From Melanocharis versteri (lineage: Eukaryota; Chordata; Aves; Passeriformes; Melanocharitidae), in NCBI GenBank assembly GCA_013397845.1, contig VZTG01001881.1:420257-484256 (forward strand): a stretch of DNA of 64,000 nucleotides. Direction: 5' to 3'. Positions 39,601-53,689 of this stretch are shown here, piece by piece (the first letter of the stretch is position 1; each line of letters opens with the position of its first letter). The translations under genes were made by a program, and so were the position numbers. Under the pieces are notes generated by a model. It saw only the letters and a program-made list of their open reading frames with translations. It was not told the origin of the DNA and searched no databases.

Positions 39601-39859
39601 GAACTTTCTGAAAGAAAAGAGCTCTTCTTAAAACAGCGCAAACCCCATGTGATGACACCTGCCACGCAGCAAAGTGCATTTAGTCCCCGCACCACGCAAA
39701 CCTGAGCCGTACCACAGCACAGACCTCTTCATTCCCCTGAAATACCTCCATCAGTTACGACAATACAAAGAACATTCTAGCCTTCCCATGAAGTCTTACA
39801 ACACTTGAAGCACCACTGATGTAATTTTACTTCCTCTATCCACAAACAGACTCATATAC
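36629..39859 (-). other. MTUS1: MTUS1 intron 4
   Basis: This 3.2-kb intron lies between exon 4 (39860) and exon 5 (36628). Apart from the CR1 fragment at 38265-38760, nothing is recognised in it. Confidence 0.85.
38265..38760 (-). mobile_element. CR1 LINE 3' fragment, degraded
   Basis: The plus strand reads as the reverse complement of a CR1 3' region. In order it has AGAGACCTCCAGAGGCCA, a CCGCCCAGAGCAGAGTCACC block, TACTGAGAAGAGTTTGGC, and a segment resembling the CR1 block ending in a gain-of-CCAGGTG motif near 38655. Many substitutions and gaps show an old, 5'-truncated copy. Minus-strand frames within it (38731-38516 and 38790-38608) are remnants of this repeat, not a gene. Confidence 0.72.
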
Positions 39860-39991
39860 CTTTTGGAGTTGACCTCAACGAGTGCAGTCTAGGTCTTGGT
39901 AATGCTTTCAAAGGGACAGATCCCGAAGTGCCATTCTGGAAGGCTGGTTTTGAAGGCCATTCTCCATTCCTGATGACTGTGGCACTTGCAG
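39860..39991 (-). CDS. MTUS1: MTUS1 coding exon 4
   Basis: This 132-nt exon (44 codons) lies behind a TTTTTTGCAG acceptor (39993-39992). It completes a Ser codon with the T left by exon 3 and reads through ATVIRN, then SKPAFQNGTSGSVPLK, and ends at STPKG. Mammalian MTUS1 has PPKPAFQNGSSGSFYLKPL and TPPKG at the same place, so the identity is secure. The exon ends G|GTATAT (39860/39859), a weak donor because it lacks the usual purine-A-G after GT. That leaves room for variable splicing at this point. The apparent upstream reading from 40136 is intron. Confidence 0.93.
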
Positions 39992-42900
39992 CTGCAAAAA
40001 AGAATCTCAGAGAATTTGCTCTAGGCATATACAGTTTAGGAAACATTAAATCATAAGCCAAGTTAGTTTTACTAGAGACTAAAGGACCTTGAAAGAGGCT
40101 TGAGTCTATGGTCACAACAGAAATTTTTCCTTGCAAGACAAAAAACTGAAGTTTTGGGAAAACATTGTTTAAGTTGTCCAGAAAAAATATTAAAATATTT
40201 CTAAAGTAAGTACAGACTGAGTAGACTTTGGTTTGGGCACTAAAAAATGATGTATACTAACACACTGAAGAGTAAGAATTCACATGGCATTTACCAGAGA
40301 CAAGCAAAAATTAAGTCACTGTGGAACAGTGCTGCTATTCTCTCTAGTCATTGAAAAAAAAAAAACAAACAACCAAAAAAAAGGGGGAAGGGGAAGCTTT
40401 TATCATATATTACCAGGTTTGCCTCAGATTAGTGTTTTAATGAGACTGGGTTTTTTTAAAAGCAATGTAAACTACATGTCTAATATTCTTCATCAAAAGA
40501 TGGAACATACAGTCTTGAGATTATTTTAGTGTCTTTATACAGCATAGCATAAACCATGTAAGTTAACTACTTCAAAAAGATGCTTTTTGGCCACTAAATA
40601 TTTTCTACCACAGAAAGAGCGTTTCCCTTTAAGAAACACATGTAACTGAAGCCATCATCTTTTTTTAAAAAAAAGGAAGCTGGAGCCTCTCTAAATGCAC
40701 AAAAGTTAAATATTTGCAAAAAAATCTATACACAAGGGGCAATTTGCACAACGCATCAGTAACACAGTTATTCTGTGGGAATCTGACCCTGATCAACATT
40801 GGATAACTAAAACCAATCTTTTTTTAGTAAAGCACTAGGCATGAAGCAGTCCTTAACTTTTTTTGCAAATCACTAAATTAAGGATGTTTGCTCAGAGTTC
40901 ACTGCAAACAGTTAACAATTGCGCACAAACTACTTCCTCTTCTAAATCAGCAACACACCATGGAAGTAACACTTTGGGTGAGCGAGCAGCCTTCTGGTGC
41001 AGGCCCAGTTAGGGCACTGTTCTGTCCTATCAAAAACTCTGGAGTCAGCTAACCAGGCTGTGTGCAGGAAGAAAAAAAAAAAAAAAACCAAAAACCCCAC
41101 AGATTTACAGTGTTTGATCACTTTTGGATTCAAAGCTGTTTATTCATAGAATTTGGAGCAGCTACTGCAATACTGAATAAAGACAGACAGGTATGAAGTG
41201 ATCTCAGCCCAGTAAAGATCTGAAAACTCAACTTTTTAGAAGAATTAGAAGATTATTAGAAGAATTTTAATGAAGTATTGACTGTACAAAAATGCAGATG
41301 CAGGTCAACTGCTAGGATCAGCTTTTTAACTTCTGAAACACTATTTACTTAATATGTAATTATTCTAATGCAATTAGAATCTGGATTCTTATCCTTAACC
41401 TCAGAGTTAAACATTTCAGTATGTTCAAAGGATGGTATTTTCACCTCAGCACTATAACTGAGATTACTGTTAAAAAAATCTGGTTTTCAATGCTCAAACT
41501 GACTGCCTGCATGCAAAATATGCTTTTAGTAACAACAGCATTTCAAACCTCATGATTTCTGAAGTTTTCAAATAAGAAGTCATTTTAGAGAAAAGAATCA
41601 TAAAGTTCAAGTGCTCATTAGACAAACGAAAAAAACCCCTAATGCTGCCACATGGAATTACCAATCCAAGGACAACCCATAACAAAGGGCTGAACTGACA
41701 AAGCAGGAGAAACGCTCTCTTGTCATTTTTTTCTCTGCTAACACAAGACAAACTCCAAACAAGCGAAGTGCCTTTTTGATTTAATATTGTTGACAGGATC
41801 ACAATAGTTTGTCATAAATTTCATGACACACACAGCATAAGTGTGCCATTGTGATCTGTTTGTGTCCCACCAATCTAATAAAAACACTATAGAGGTTTAC
41901 AATTTTTTCCTGACATTATTATATAGTAGACTAAATGAAAGAATAAAAAACAAGAACAGCACTGCACTTACTTAGCATTAGAGTACAAAGTAAATTCCTT
42001 AGTTCTTTCCAGTTTGATTCAAAGTCATAAAAATTTCACTAACATATGAATTACACGTAATCTAGTCATTATACTCACAAAGCCTTACTATTAGACATAA
42101 ACAATTCTCATCAACAGGAAAAAAAACTCCCCAAGGAAAAATAATCTCACAGAAAATTAGCAGATCAAAACATTGCATATATTTACCAACCTCCACAAAA
42201 CAAAATACATGCTTTATAATAGAAATAAAAAGGAATACAACCTACTTCTCCTCCCAGTAAACGTGGCTAACAAAGGAACAATACAAAAGCTGTAAGACCC
42301 CACTACCAGCAATGTCAGTAAGGTAATATCATAGTGGCTTCCTGAGTCAGTCGGTGGTGTTAGTGTAGAATTGATGAAAATAACAGGAGAAAAATTAGTT
42401 TCTGTGCAACTGCGGAGTCCTCCTGGTATAGTCATTTAAAAAAGATCTAAGCAAGCTTAAAGTCTACGAGACTGCAGCCATGTTCAACCTCTCATATTGC
42501 TCTTGCTTGGTCTTCGTGAATCGGAGTGGAAAAAATTGTAAGCTTGAAGGCAGTGGACAAAACAGATTACAGCAGCTAGCAAATCAGGCTAAATAAGGAG
42601 TCATCTGTTTGGATACTTAATCTGAATACACTCCTTTGTTATGAAGCGATGACCCCTTCCTTTGTTACGAGGGAGCAAAACGAAGAGAGGACAAAGCTGC
42701 TTAGCAATTCCACATACAGTCCTAAACCTGAACAGCAAAAGTCAACATGGCTGTCACAGGATCAGAACCGATCTCATTACAGAACAACATGCACATTATG
42801 CATATTTTATTACACATACTCTTATTCATTTGAGGAATATGTTAGGTTTTAGTTTAATGAAGGCAGTAGGGGGTGGGGGGAAGAACACAAGAAAATGTAA

Positions 42901-43792
42901 TTATGTATGTATGCATATGCGCATACTTAAACCACAGACGTATGTTAAATCACAGTTCTCTTTTTCAGTCCATTGAAGACAGATTTAAGTGACATCTGGC
43001 ACAAATAAAAGGCCTTTGCCCAGTCTTCAAGATACAAGAGGTGATACGATAGTAGGAGAATATTCGAATGTACTTATTTGAATATGCATAGCTGGAAATA
43101 CTAATATGTCTGATAGTCAGCTGCACATTATTTCCTTCATATTTTTTCCCCGAGAACTCCTAAGAACTGGTGTAGAACTTCCAAACAGAGCAAGTCCTAG
43201 TATTTTTCTCACTAATTTTAATCAAGATGGATTTGGTTAGGTCATACACCAATGTTTACAGCTACCTCAGAAATTACAGAAGTCTACCCACACAAAGATT
43301 TATCTTCTAAAACAAGTTTCACTTATGTGCCTGTAATTTCATCTACATATTTTGTCCTAAAACTCTGAAAGCAGATACAAACTGCTTCAAGAAAACGTTT
43401 TGCATCAAAAAACCTGTAGCACGCTGTTCCAAATATTATGACAAGTAAACCATTCTGTTCAGACTTATTACACTACACGTAAACACTACAAAACTCTTGC
43501 TTAAGAAGACATGCTGGTTATGTAATGCTTCAGGATGGAAGAGAAGTTGTACCAAAATCTCTACTCATCAACCCAAAATCCAGGGCTCAAAGCTCCTTCA
43601 GGCAGTATGTCTCAAAGAGGAAAGCTCTAAGTAAAGAGGCAAAAAGAGTAAGACCTAGAACTAATAAGTAGTACAATCAGAACTAACACAGGTACTTGTC
43701 AGACAGGACTCCCTTCCAAGAGGATTTTTTCCAACAAGCAATTTATGTTGACTATCAATCAGCTAAAACCCATAACCCTCATATATACTTAC
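39992..43792 (-). other. MTUS1: MTUS1 intron 3
   Basis: This 3.8-kb intron contains a 16-base A run at 41072-41087 followed by an AACCCC-type low-complexity stretch. It also has a near-palindrome of alternating purines and pyrimidines at 42909-42926. The minus frame 42435-42214 is hydrophobic but has no family match. No exon is recognised. Confidence 0.8.
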
Positions 43793-43975
43793 AATTAGCG
43801 CTGAAAAGACTTTGCTCACTCTGAGCACTGCTGACTGATGAGAGGCTAGGTGTTCTCTCAAGTACTGATCTTTTGACAGGCACTTTGGATTTGGCAAGGG
43901 ATTTACCAAAACTAGTCCATGAGGCTGGAGAATTTTTCACTGAGGCATGCTTCCCTCCTGGCAAAGATCCTACAC
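43793..43975 (-). CDS. MTUS1: MTUS1 coding exon 3
   Basis: This 183-nt exon (61 codons) has a GACAG acceptor at 43977-43976 behind a long CT-rich tract and a T|GTAAGT donor at 43793/43792. It completes the split Gly codon from exon 2 and leaves a single T. The peptide includes ASWTSFGKSLAKSKVPVKRS followed by LERTPSLSSVSSAQSEQS. It parallels the mammalian stretch with SSWVNLPRPLPKSKASLK and the TGSTPSIASTHSELS motif. The basic, Ser-rich sequence fits the microtubule-binding part of ATIP3. The identity is clear from motif order (W, PKSK/AKSK, TPS, S-rich end). Confidence 0.92.
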
Positions 43976-46900
43976 CTGTCAATTAGGGGGGGAAAGAGGA
44001 GGGAGAAAGAAGAACAAAAGGAGTAGGAAAGAGACTTAAACAATTGCTTCTTTCACACATTTGCCTACAAATAAAAATATTTACACAGTAAAAATCCATA
44101 TAAAATGGCTTAATCTACTTCCTATTGATACGGTAAAAAGTGCTGGAAATGCAGAAAAACAGTTCCAAGGACTTAAACCCTTAGAAATAAGTCAAGAGCT
44201 TTACAGATTTGCCTTCAATGCAAACATCTGCACACAAAACATAAAGTAGTTTTTTTGCATTTTCCCGCCTCGCATTATGGTTCGCTGTACTGGCAATCCC
44301 ACAAAAATATAACCCACATTTCAAAGACAATCTAAGAAAGGATTCTTCTGTTTATTCCTCCCCAAAACAGATTTACAACCCCACTCCCCTTTGACAGAAC
44401 ACTTTAAAAGATAATATCCTTTCAAGGAATAAGACAGCATGAGAGTATAAAATTGCTTTGTAGTCATATAATATCCTGAAAACTGAGCAGTTCTACAGAA
44501 CTAGTTTAACAGCACTTCCTAAACCAAGTTATTAATGGCCAGTGGGGCAGAAACATTTTTGTATTAAGTCCAGTTTTCATTTGAGCTTGTTGAATACAAA
44601 CACCCAACAGCTAAGTTAATCAAATAGGAAAAGGACCTATACAGGAGGTAGATGTAGGAGGAGCTCAGTCTTGTACTACTAACAAAGCAAATACACTTTC
44701 CACAAAAAAATCTGAGTTTAGTCAAATTAAGCTTTTAGTTTATTTCCTGAAAAGTGTGCACCTAGATTAAAATTTCAATGGCCCAGAGAAGTTATATATA
44801 CACAGACTTCTCTTGCAAGCTCTGAGCTGACTCCTGTTAGCTCCATTATCAAGATCAAGATCAGCCTTCTAACCATGGATAAGAGGTTTTTGTTTTTGTA
44901 TAAAAACAGAGATATGGAAGACAGACTTATATTTTTTTAGAAAATATTTTTTTATTTATTATAACAAAAACTAAAATATGTTAATTTCTCAAGTCACTGT
45001 CATTTTCAAGGCTGCTGGACAGTTTATCTTACTGGAAAAGAAACAACTACAGTGTCTCAGGTTTGACTTAAAACAATCAAATTTCTACTTAAAGGGAATA
45101 CCTTTCCCTTTGTTCTTGTCACTATAAACCACATTTCAACCTCACTTAAGCTAGAAGACTGCTGAAATACGAAAAAATTAGCTAGTAATTTCACCTTAAA
45201 CAACACTAGTTTTACTACAGGATTTCTACTCTTAAATACTAACAACCAAGAAACCTTCAATTTGCACCAAACCCAGGAAATCATGACATTAAGGAGATTG
45301 CATTAAATTTTACACAGGAAAAACATGCCCAATGTCTGCCTTTCAACAGTAGGTGGTGTGACAGCATCAGATAACTTGTCTCAAAACATCCTGTATCAAG
45401 CACGCAAAACCAGGAACAGGACTGGTAAAGGAAGGTATGTCCAAGCTACTTCCCTCAGTTCAGATCAATTCAGAAACAAAAGAGAAACCTCACTTACAAT
45501 ATATACTAAACCTGCATTAGCATGTTACGTACTACTGGTCACAGAATATAACACACAAGATTCAATGAGCAATTAAACGAGCTTTGCAGCAGAGATCTCT
45601 CTTCCCAGGTGCACTTTTACTACTTATCATTACTATGCAGAACTCTGATTCTGTATATAGCTTTACTGTAGCCTGGTATTAAACCTCTAAGACAAAATTA
45701 TCAGCCATATTTTAGAATTTTTTGTAAGTTACTGAAGGAGACAATTGAATACATGAAACATGCTAAAGCGCATACAAGCTTTGTTGTACTATGAGAACAC
45801 CACAAACCACAAATTCACACTTACTAAAAACTGAAAGAGCACTCCAGACAACGTAACATAAATAATTCTATATGTTTGACCAAAAAAGTTTCTCTCATAT
45901 TTGCACGTCATAAAACAAACCTGACAAGTTTATAAAACTTTCCACATTGTTTTCTAAAATCTTGTTTCATTAATGGGTCAACATACCAGGAAAATAACTA
46001 ATCCAAACCAGTCAGAAATTCCCGTTCTAAACAGCTTCCCAGCAAAACAAGGTACAAACTCAAACAACTCCCCCAAAAAACAAACAGAACAAAGTGCCAC
46101 TGTACGAACACTGTGTGTTAAGTTGGTATGACTTAGTGAGTTTAAGCTCTATGTTACAAAAGGCAGCTAGAGGAACAAATGAATTTTATCAGCTGCATTT
46201 GATTACTTAAAAGATGAAGGTAACGTGTTTGATTGCTATTGTGTTGGACCCGTTCATCCACTCCAAAACACACAGGAACAAAATCCTGTTTTATTCACAG
46301 TGATTTCCACTCAAGAGGGGTCAAAGTAAGCATGTGAAAATCTCAGTCTTGTCTAGTACTGCATGTTCCCTAAACATGATCTGCAGCAAGCCCAGCTTCT
46401 CTGCAGAGGCTGGAGTGTGGCAGTGCTCTGAACTCAAACCCAACCAGAGAGCACAGCAACCTCTAGGATGATGGGTTGCAAAAGCAGGTCAAACAGATGA
46501 CCTTTTCTCTTGGGTTTTCTGCTGCTCGGTACTTTCCTATAATGCTTCTATTAAAGTAATTACTCAAGCACTCAAATACACTTTTCAAAAGCCCAGCTCG
46601 AGGGAGAATTTAAGTCATGACACAAGATCATTAAGCAACTACTCTAGGTATTACTTCAACTAATGGTTTTGAAAGTTTTTTCGTAAGTACCATTCCCTAA
46701 GAAAGGAGTTACACAGAATTAAATGCCAAGGTTTTGAAGACAGAAGCAGGAAGATACAGTATACAAACAAAAGTATTGGAAATGAGCATAAAAGCAGGAT
46801 ATTTAGTCAACCATTATTATAAAGACAACAAGCAGCAGCATCAAAGTAACAGGCTTTCATCAGTTATTTAATCTAGTCACTGAAGTGGGATACCAGAAAT

Positions 46901-48016
46901 ACCACATTCCTCTACAGTGAACTAATGAGTTGGCAATTCTTTAGAAAAAAGTCTCCATGCAACAACCATGTTACTTAAACTATGTTAAAGTCTCTCTTGC
47001 ATTGGAATGGAAATAAGCAAAGAACAAAGCTCATTCTTCAAGAAGCTCTGAAGTCAGCTTTCATATCCTTATTCAAATAATCATCCTTTCATATCAATCC
47101 ATCATAGGTGGTTATTGTTAAGAAAAAGTTAAGGCTTCCTTTAAACAGCACTGGAGCCTAAAAAACCTCACACTGACAGAATGTTGATATGAGGCAGACT
47201 GTAAAGCCAAATACATATTCACAAATTCTGAAATTTCATGTCCACCATTTCAAAACACATCAACACATTTTACATCTAGAGCTGGACACTGAGCAACGGG
47301 CATTCACAGAGCTACCCGACACCTGGAAATGAGTGGTTGGAACTCTTTTCCAAACACAAACTTTGGGCACACTAAGTGCAAAAGGAGTTTTTTGAAGGAT
47401 GCTTTTTGTTGTTGCCGCTTTTGTTTAAACCTAAAGCTAACACTAATAGTTGGTTTGGCCCTTCATTGCCTAATCTCTTGAAAATGTTGAATTTTGGATT
47501 TTTGCTTTACGCATTTCTGATTTTCCCTGCGAGTTTAAAAATCCAAAGGGCTCTGTTTTAAAAATTCCGAATTTCTTAGCTGCTGAAAAAGCCCAGTCTA
47601 AGCCTACAGTATAGTCTTGATAAAGCACAGGGAGGAAACCTTCAAGAGAACAAGCTATTTTTTGGCATCTATTGAAAAGAGCAAGTAAATAATGGAAAGA
47701 CAAACTGGACTTTGGTATTGTTTCCAGCATACCGATCTTAACATACGTGTAAGAGTGCTTATGGTTGTCATTTTAAACAGTGTAAAGCCGCAGCAACACT
47801 AACAGTTTTCTGATGGCTGCAAGCTCCCCAGTTTGCCTGATTAGCCATTCAGCATTATTAATTATACTAGCTATTATGTTATACATGTATCAGTGCTCCT
47901 TCAAAGAAGGAAGAGTGGTTACAGTATGTTTCGTAATTCTAAGGTAATGTCTTTCTAATTATCTTTCCCTTTTTAAGTCTCAAATTACTACCAAAATTAC
48001 CAAAAAGGCAGGACAC

Positions 48017-48297
48017 TGTTGTGGACGTGCAGTCCTAAGAATTTTCTCCTTCTCACGAACCGTGTAGGAAAACAAAGATAAACTGGAACATTTTTACTCT
48101 CTTTCTAATCTTATGTTTTGCTAACTGGAGCTGTAAGGCTTCAGCCAATCACCCTGGGGGGTGGGACGACACTGTCCAATCACTATTATGTATATATCTC
48201 TCTATAAAAAGTTAGAATCAAAATAAAATCTGTCACACTTCTGCTTTCTACACTGCTTGGCGTGGTTTTTGGCTCCTTACTGCCGCAAACAGCGACA
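48017..48297 (+). mobile_element. Probable solo LTR of an endogenous retrovirus
   Basis: A block of about 280 bp has LTR-like layout on the plus strand. It starts TGTTGTGGACG and has CCAAT motifs at AGCCAATCAC and GTCCAATCAC. These are followed by a TATAAAAA box near 48203, an AATAAAA polyadenylation signal near 48221 and a pyrimidine-rich end closing GCGACA. No gag, pol or env sequence flanks it. I could not find a convincing target-site duplication, so both edges are provisional. It lies antisense to MTUS1 inside intron 2. Confidence 0.5.
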
Positions 48298-51200
48298 CAT
48301 TCTTACATTACATTGCTATGAATGCTCAAATGTTCAACATAAACATGGACAAAAACAGGGAATGTGAAGTTACTTCTGGGTCTTGAAATATTTATAGGAG
48401 AGAAATCTACTTGTTTAGCAGATAACAACTGGTCAGAGAACAGTTTATATACTAAGGCAAGATTCAATTCTCCATTGATACAGACTTCCACAGCATTCCT
48501 CCCATTCCCCTAAAATCCTTAGACACGTAGCAAGGAACCAGCAGTAAGCTAGCGCCAAAAATATAACTAGGGTGTCAGTAGCCATGCAGGTAGCTGTTCA
48601 CGTGTTCTTCCCCTTGCAGCTAAACACTCTTGGACTAAATCTGGAGAACGCATCATCACTACTACAGAGCATTTATCAGCAGTTACCAACAACCAAAACA
48701 ACCCTTTTTCTTCCCTCAAATGATCCTACCATCAGAAGAATGACTGGGGTGTTTTCAATTAGGGGAAGAGAGAGGAAGAGTAGCTACAAAGAGAAGTCTC
48801 ATGTATGCCTACTGTTCAATTTCACTTTTCTCCCTTCCCATCTGGTCCAGTTTTGAAATGTGGCAGATTCCCTCCTAGTTAAACCCTTCCACAATCAGAG
48901 ACTTCTCCCTTCCTCATCTTCCCTTTAACTGCCTTGCATTGTGACTCCTCAAGCATCTAGTAACAGCCAGTAACAGCCCTTCTCTTCCCTGGCCTCAAGT
49001 TTGAGCTCACACCTGTTCTCTCACCTCTTGTTTGCCCACAATGATGCCTGCTGGATTTAGTCCATTTTAGGTTTTTCCTTTTGTAGACTGAACTAGAGCA
49101 GCCCCACAAGAGACCACGTGTGCACAGTCATGCTGCCACCTCCTATGACCCCAGGCAAAGCCTGTCTCTGGACAGCAGATAGTTTTACGCCAGCTTCCCA
49201 GCCACAGTAATGGCAAAGCTTGCCCACTCCGGTTTCGCCAGGAGACTGTCATAGGCTGTATGCTGACTTAAACTTAGATTGCAGCTTTAAAACTCATGTT
49301 ATCTACAAATCTTTTAAGTTTTCTGTTGTGGGAGTTCATGTGTTCCTTGAATGAAAGAGGAAGCTCACTGCAGCAAAACAAATACAAATTTCTTTAGGAA
49401 GACAATTATGCATATATCCCTCCTCCTTTACCTCTGCCCCAAGAGAATTCAGAACTAAGCAGTACAGGCAAAGAGTTATTTGAAGACACACCAGCATGTC
49501 CTTGCAAGTAAATGACTAGGCACCAAGAAATTCCCCTGCAGGGAAGTAGTGCACACCTCTGTCCTAAAGGAGAATATTCTTATAGATACATCCACGTTTC
49601 TGACAGCATCAATATGCTGACTGTTAGAATCAGTCTCTGCAAGTACGATCACGCTTCTTGGTACAGGTACAACATATTAAAACTTCAATGGGGCTAGTCA
49701 CAAAATTGCCTGTAAAAAGTCTGGGAACATATGTGAAGAAATTATTTCCCCACCTATGGTCACTGATGGTACCTTTAACAAAGCTGACAGAATGAAATGC
49801 TCCCTTCTGGAAGCCAGTAGAGCACCTGAATTACACATAAACTCAAATATTTCCAACTCCCTCTCCCTCTTCTCCCCCAACCCTCAAAACTTAGAGAACC
49901 ACATCCAAATTATCCAGATATAAATTAGCCAACTTGATTTGAAATAATTAATTGCAACAGATCCCATATTACCTCACAAACAAAAACCCTTTCATTTTTA
50001 CTAGTTTCTCATGGTCAACTTGACTTCTAAAGCTAAATAGGAAGTATTTTATCCCAAAATACGTTTTTATTATTAACCCTATGAAAGGCTTGCAAAAACA
50101 TGAGCGGCACCTATCCCACAGGAAGAGCGCCTTGTTGATGAAAAGTAACAAAAGAAAATAGGTGTCAAAGTTATGGTAACCTTTTCTGCTAGTGTATGTA
50201 GTCGACACTAAGAGCAAATTGACAAAGCTACATTCAGATTACATCATTTTATGGCTCCTTTCTGGCTTCAAATTGTGAATTTACCATTTTGTAGATGAAT
50301 GATCAACACCTGGGACAGGGGTTTATTCAGCACAAGTAGTAAATATATTGCTCCAGGCAGCTTCCAGCAAATCATTCCTGTTGAGGATGTCCAGGAGGTA
50401 AGGATGAAGTAGACTGGAAACATCACCAGGCAAGTCCAACTCAAGCAATTGGAGAAACAATAAACAGCAGGGCTCCCAGGCCTTCACAATTTACACTGTT
50501 TTCTCAACCCTCACAAACTCATCAACTGGACAAAAGCCCTTTTGGATACACTGAGTAAGTTTTTCCCCAGTTTAGAGAACTGGTTATGAGATACAGAGTC
50601 ACAATGCAGTGGAGATGTCTGGATAAAGATGACCGAAGAAGGTTCATAGACAAGCTTTGTGTCATACTATGGACTACAGACCTTATGTTCTGTGGAGACC
50701 CATGTATTGGCTTCCTCCTTCCTACACTTCTGAAGGGGAACGTGTAAGTTTAAAGCTCACTTTTAACACAGGCTTTAATTAGTACAGATACATTAAAGAA
50801 AAGTAGACTGAAACCAAGTAATCTGGACTAAGATGGACAAATAAACCTCTTGGGTAAATTAGTGTATGAGGAACCTGCTTTTAGGATCCATAAAAGAAGC
50901 TGGCTACTCTGTAAAAGGAAAGCGTAAATAGACTAGCTGAAACTAAATTTTAAACCTTATCTGCAGACCCTGGTGCATTCCAGACCTGTTTATGAGAAAG
51001 TATATGGACACCTTTACAAGTGACTGTCTATTCTAGGATTTTGAGTAAAGTCACAACTGTTTCAGTCCAGAGAACCTGGAAGTTATGTCTGTCTTTTTAA
51101 ATATTTTGTTTCCTCTTGGCAGCATGTCAATCCAGCTTTAAAGAGTCACATGGTAGATAACAGCAATGATACAAGCTGAAAACTTATTTTCAGTAACTAT

Positions 51201-53689
51201 ATTTGGGTTGGCTCCTAGTTCAGTGTCAGAACAAAGACTCGAGGACTGTGGGAATGCTTAGTGGAACTAAATTGTTTTGGTCCTGCTTCACTAGTATTGT
51301 GAAAGGCTATACCAAGAAATCCTGAATCACCAAATTTATGTATGTGGCCTAGGTTTGCCAGCTGTATGAAAACTGATTGAAACCATTTGGGTTGAGTTTT
51401 CCATCTGAGAAGCCTTTCTTTGAGCAATGAACAGCAATAACACTCAATAACATAACGAGTCTTAATCTGTCACTGCCTGTTCCGGTTTTAACTATGGAAG
51501 CTTCTCTCAATCACACATTTAATGCATGATCAAGCCAAAATTAAACGGAAGGAATTTAGCAATTATGAACTAAAAAGAAAATCAGTATTTCAAAGTATCA
51601 CTAAACCTGCATGCACATATTTTCTACAGCATTTGGGGAATTATTTTTCCCATGCCTCTGGTAGTTGCAGAACACAAGAAAAGTCCTTCAGTATGATCAA
51701 CTTGTCATAAGGGAAAGGTATCTCTTGTTCAAAAACATCTGTAAGGAAACACAGAATTCATACTTTCAAGCTTCTCCGTACCCAAGCTTTTAAATGCTAT
51801 GAAATACCCTCAAGAGAAAAAGGGAGTGACCACTGGATTAGATTCATGAAAATGACAAGTAAAGCACAGGGCAATTACACTGCTGAAGGGATATCTGTGA
51901 CTTAAATCATAGATAAAAGCGTACCTGTAATGTCAAAAAAAAAACCTCCACCAGATAGCAAGAGACATTTTTGTTACACAGACGATTTACACGGTTTCCA
52001 TTGATTTCTGCAAGCCTTCAATAGTAAACAGAGGAATTATTGATACTTTCAGATTCCCGAGGAGTTTCAATTACATATAAGGCTGGGCAGAGCTCTCATC
52101 TTGACAGAGCTAAGACATCAACAACAATGTAAAGTTTCTTACAGTGAGAAATAATTTAAAGTAATGCTGTAATTTTAAGGCAGAAGTGGAGATGAAGTTA
52201 TAGCATATCAGAAGTCTTACTTGGAGGTAAAGCTCCTCTCCTTTACAAAATTTCAGGTAGGTTGCAGTCAGCAAAAAAAGGTTAAAAAGGCATTGGTGGG
52301 CATATACATTTTTAGATTTACTGTGAATCATTTAGTTTCCTATTTGATGCTGTTCAAATAATTTCCTGTGGCTCAAACTGTCACAGAGCTTTTGTTCAAC
52401 TGCACAGGTGGTAATACACAATTGCTGGGGCAGGTTTGATAGCAGAAAATCTTGGAGTGATGCTGCATGGGAACACCAAATCTCCTTGGCTTCTCCAATC
52501 CCCTTCAACTCCTCCCTTCAAGTGAGGCAAAGACATGACTCTTCCCAAACCATAACACCTCAACTGTTATCAGACTATTACTCCTCCACACTGGCTATGG
52601 TACATCCAAATTAGAAGGCTCTGTGTGTTTCCTGGGAACAAAAACAACAGTTGCTTTGATTTTGAAACTAGTTCGAAGTCCTCCACCAGGGCTCCGAAAT
52701 TATATATCCCTTCCAGTAAAAAGAGGTAAGTCAAACATGTTATTCTATGTCTCGAATTTTGATACATGTTTTCATTGACAGAAAACAAACATAGCAAAAG
52801 ACATACTGCCTGCCATCCAGTACTACAGAAACCTACACACACCACCATGGGAAAGCTACCTGTAGAGAAATACAATTTTTGTCTTAGAATAAGTCTGTCA
52901 TCCTCTCTTATGAAGAAAGAGATAAACAGTTACAGAAATAATTTTGGGGCATTTAGCTTGCAGCAAATCTGGAAATCTGGTCATAGTTGCAGAAATGGGG
53001 CTTTGCCATTTCCCAAATCACTTTGGTACACTGGATCAAGGTGAGCTTGTCTTTTACCTATTTCTAATTCAGCAAAAAATTCAAGTTCCACCTAAGATAC
53101 ACCAATACTGGTGAACAGTGCTCAGCAACCATTTTGAAATAAACAAACCCAGTTATTTCCAGCCTAACGTGCTCTGCAAATAACCTCACAAAAATACAGT
53201 GTTTGGGATATGAGCTCTGCTCTCCTTCTGCTGTCTTTTGTTCAGGTGAGAATAAACAAATCTCCTGAGAAGAAATGCTTTCTATTGGGTTAGTATGCTA
53301 CCACTGAGAACTTAAGTTTTACAAGCGGAAAAAAAAAGTTACCAAAATCTCAACTCCTGACAAGTTGCAAGGATCTTGTAACTGGTGTTTTATACGTGGC
53401 ATTTTTTTCTTTCATTTCTTGAACAGCCATTGTGTGACCACAATCCACTACTCAGAAGCTCTTGATTATTCTAGGAATAATACATACACTAGTACATTTT
53501 GGACAGATGCACCACTTCTGTCCCTCAACATACACATGTGAGAGTTGACATAGAGCTATACTATCATTTCTCTTGTTCAGTGTATTTAATGGATTCAACT
53601 ACACCAACTTCTCTTGTTGCCCAATGATCCAAATATTATCAGTAACTGGCTAAGAAATAGCTGCATACATGTTAGTACCTCAGCAAGAG

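Noticed and set aside
41072..41087. Poly-A tail of a processed pseudogene
   Set aside because: No gene-like sequence precedes the A run on either strand, so it is a simple low-complexity tract.
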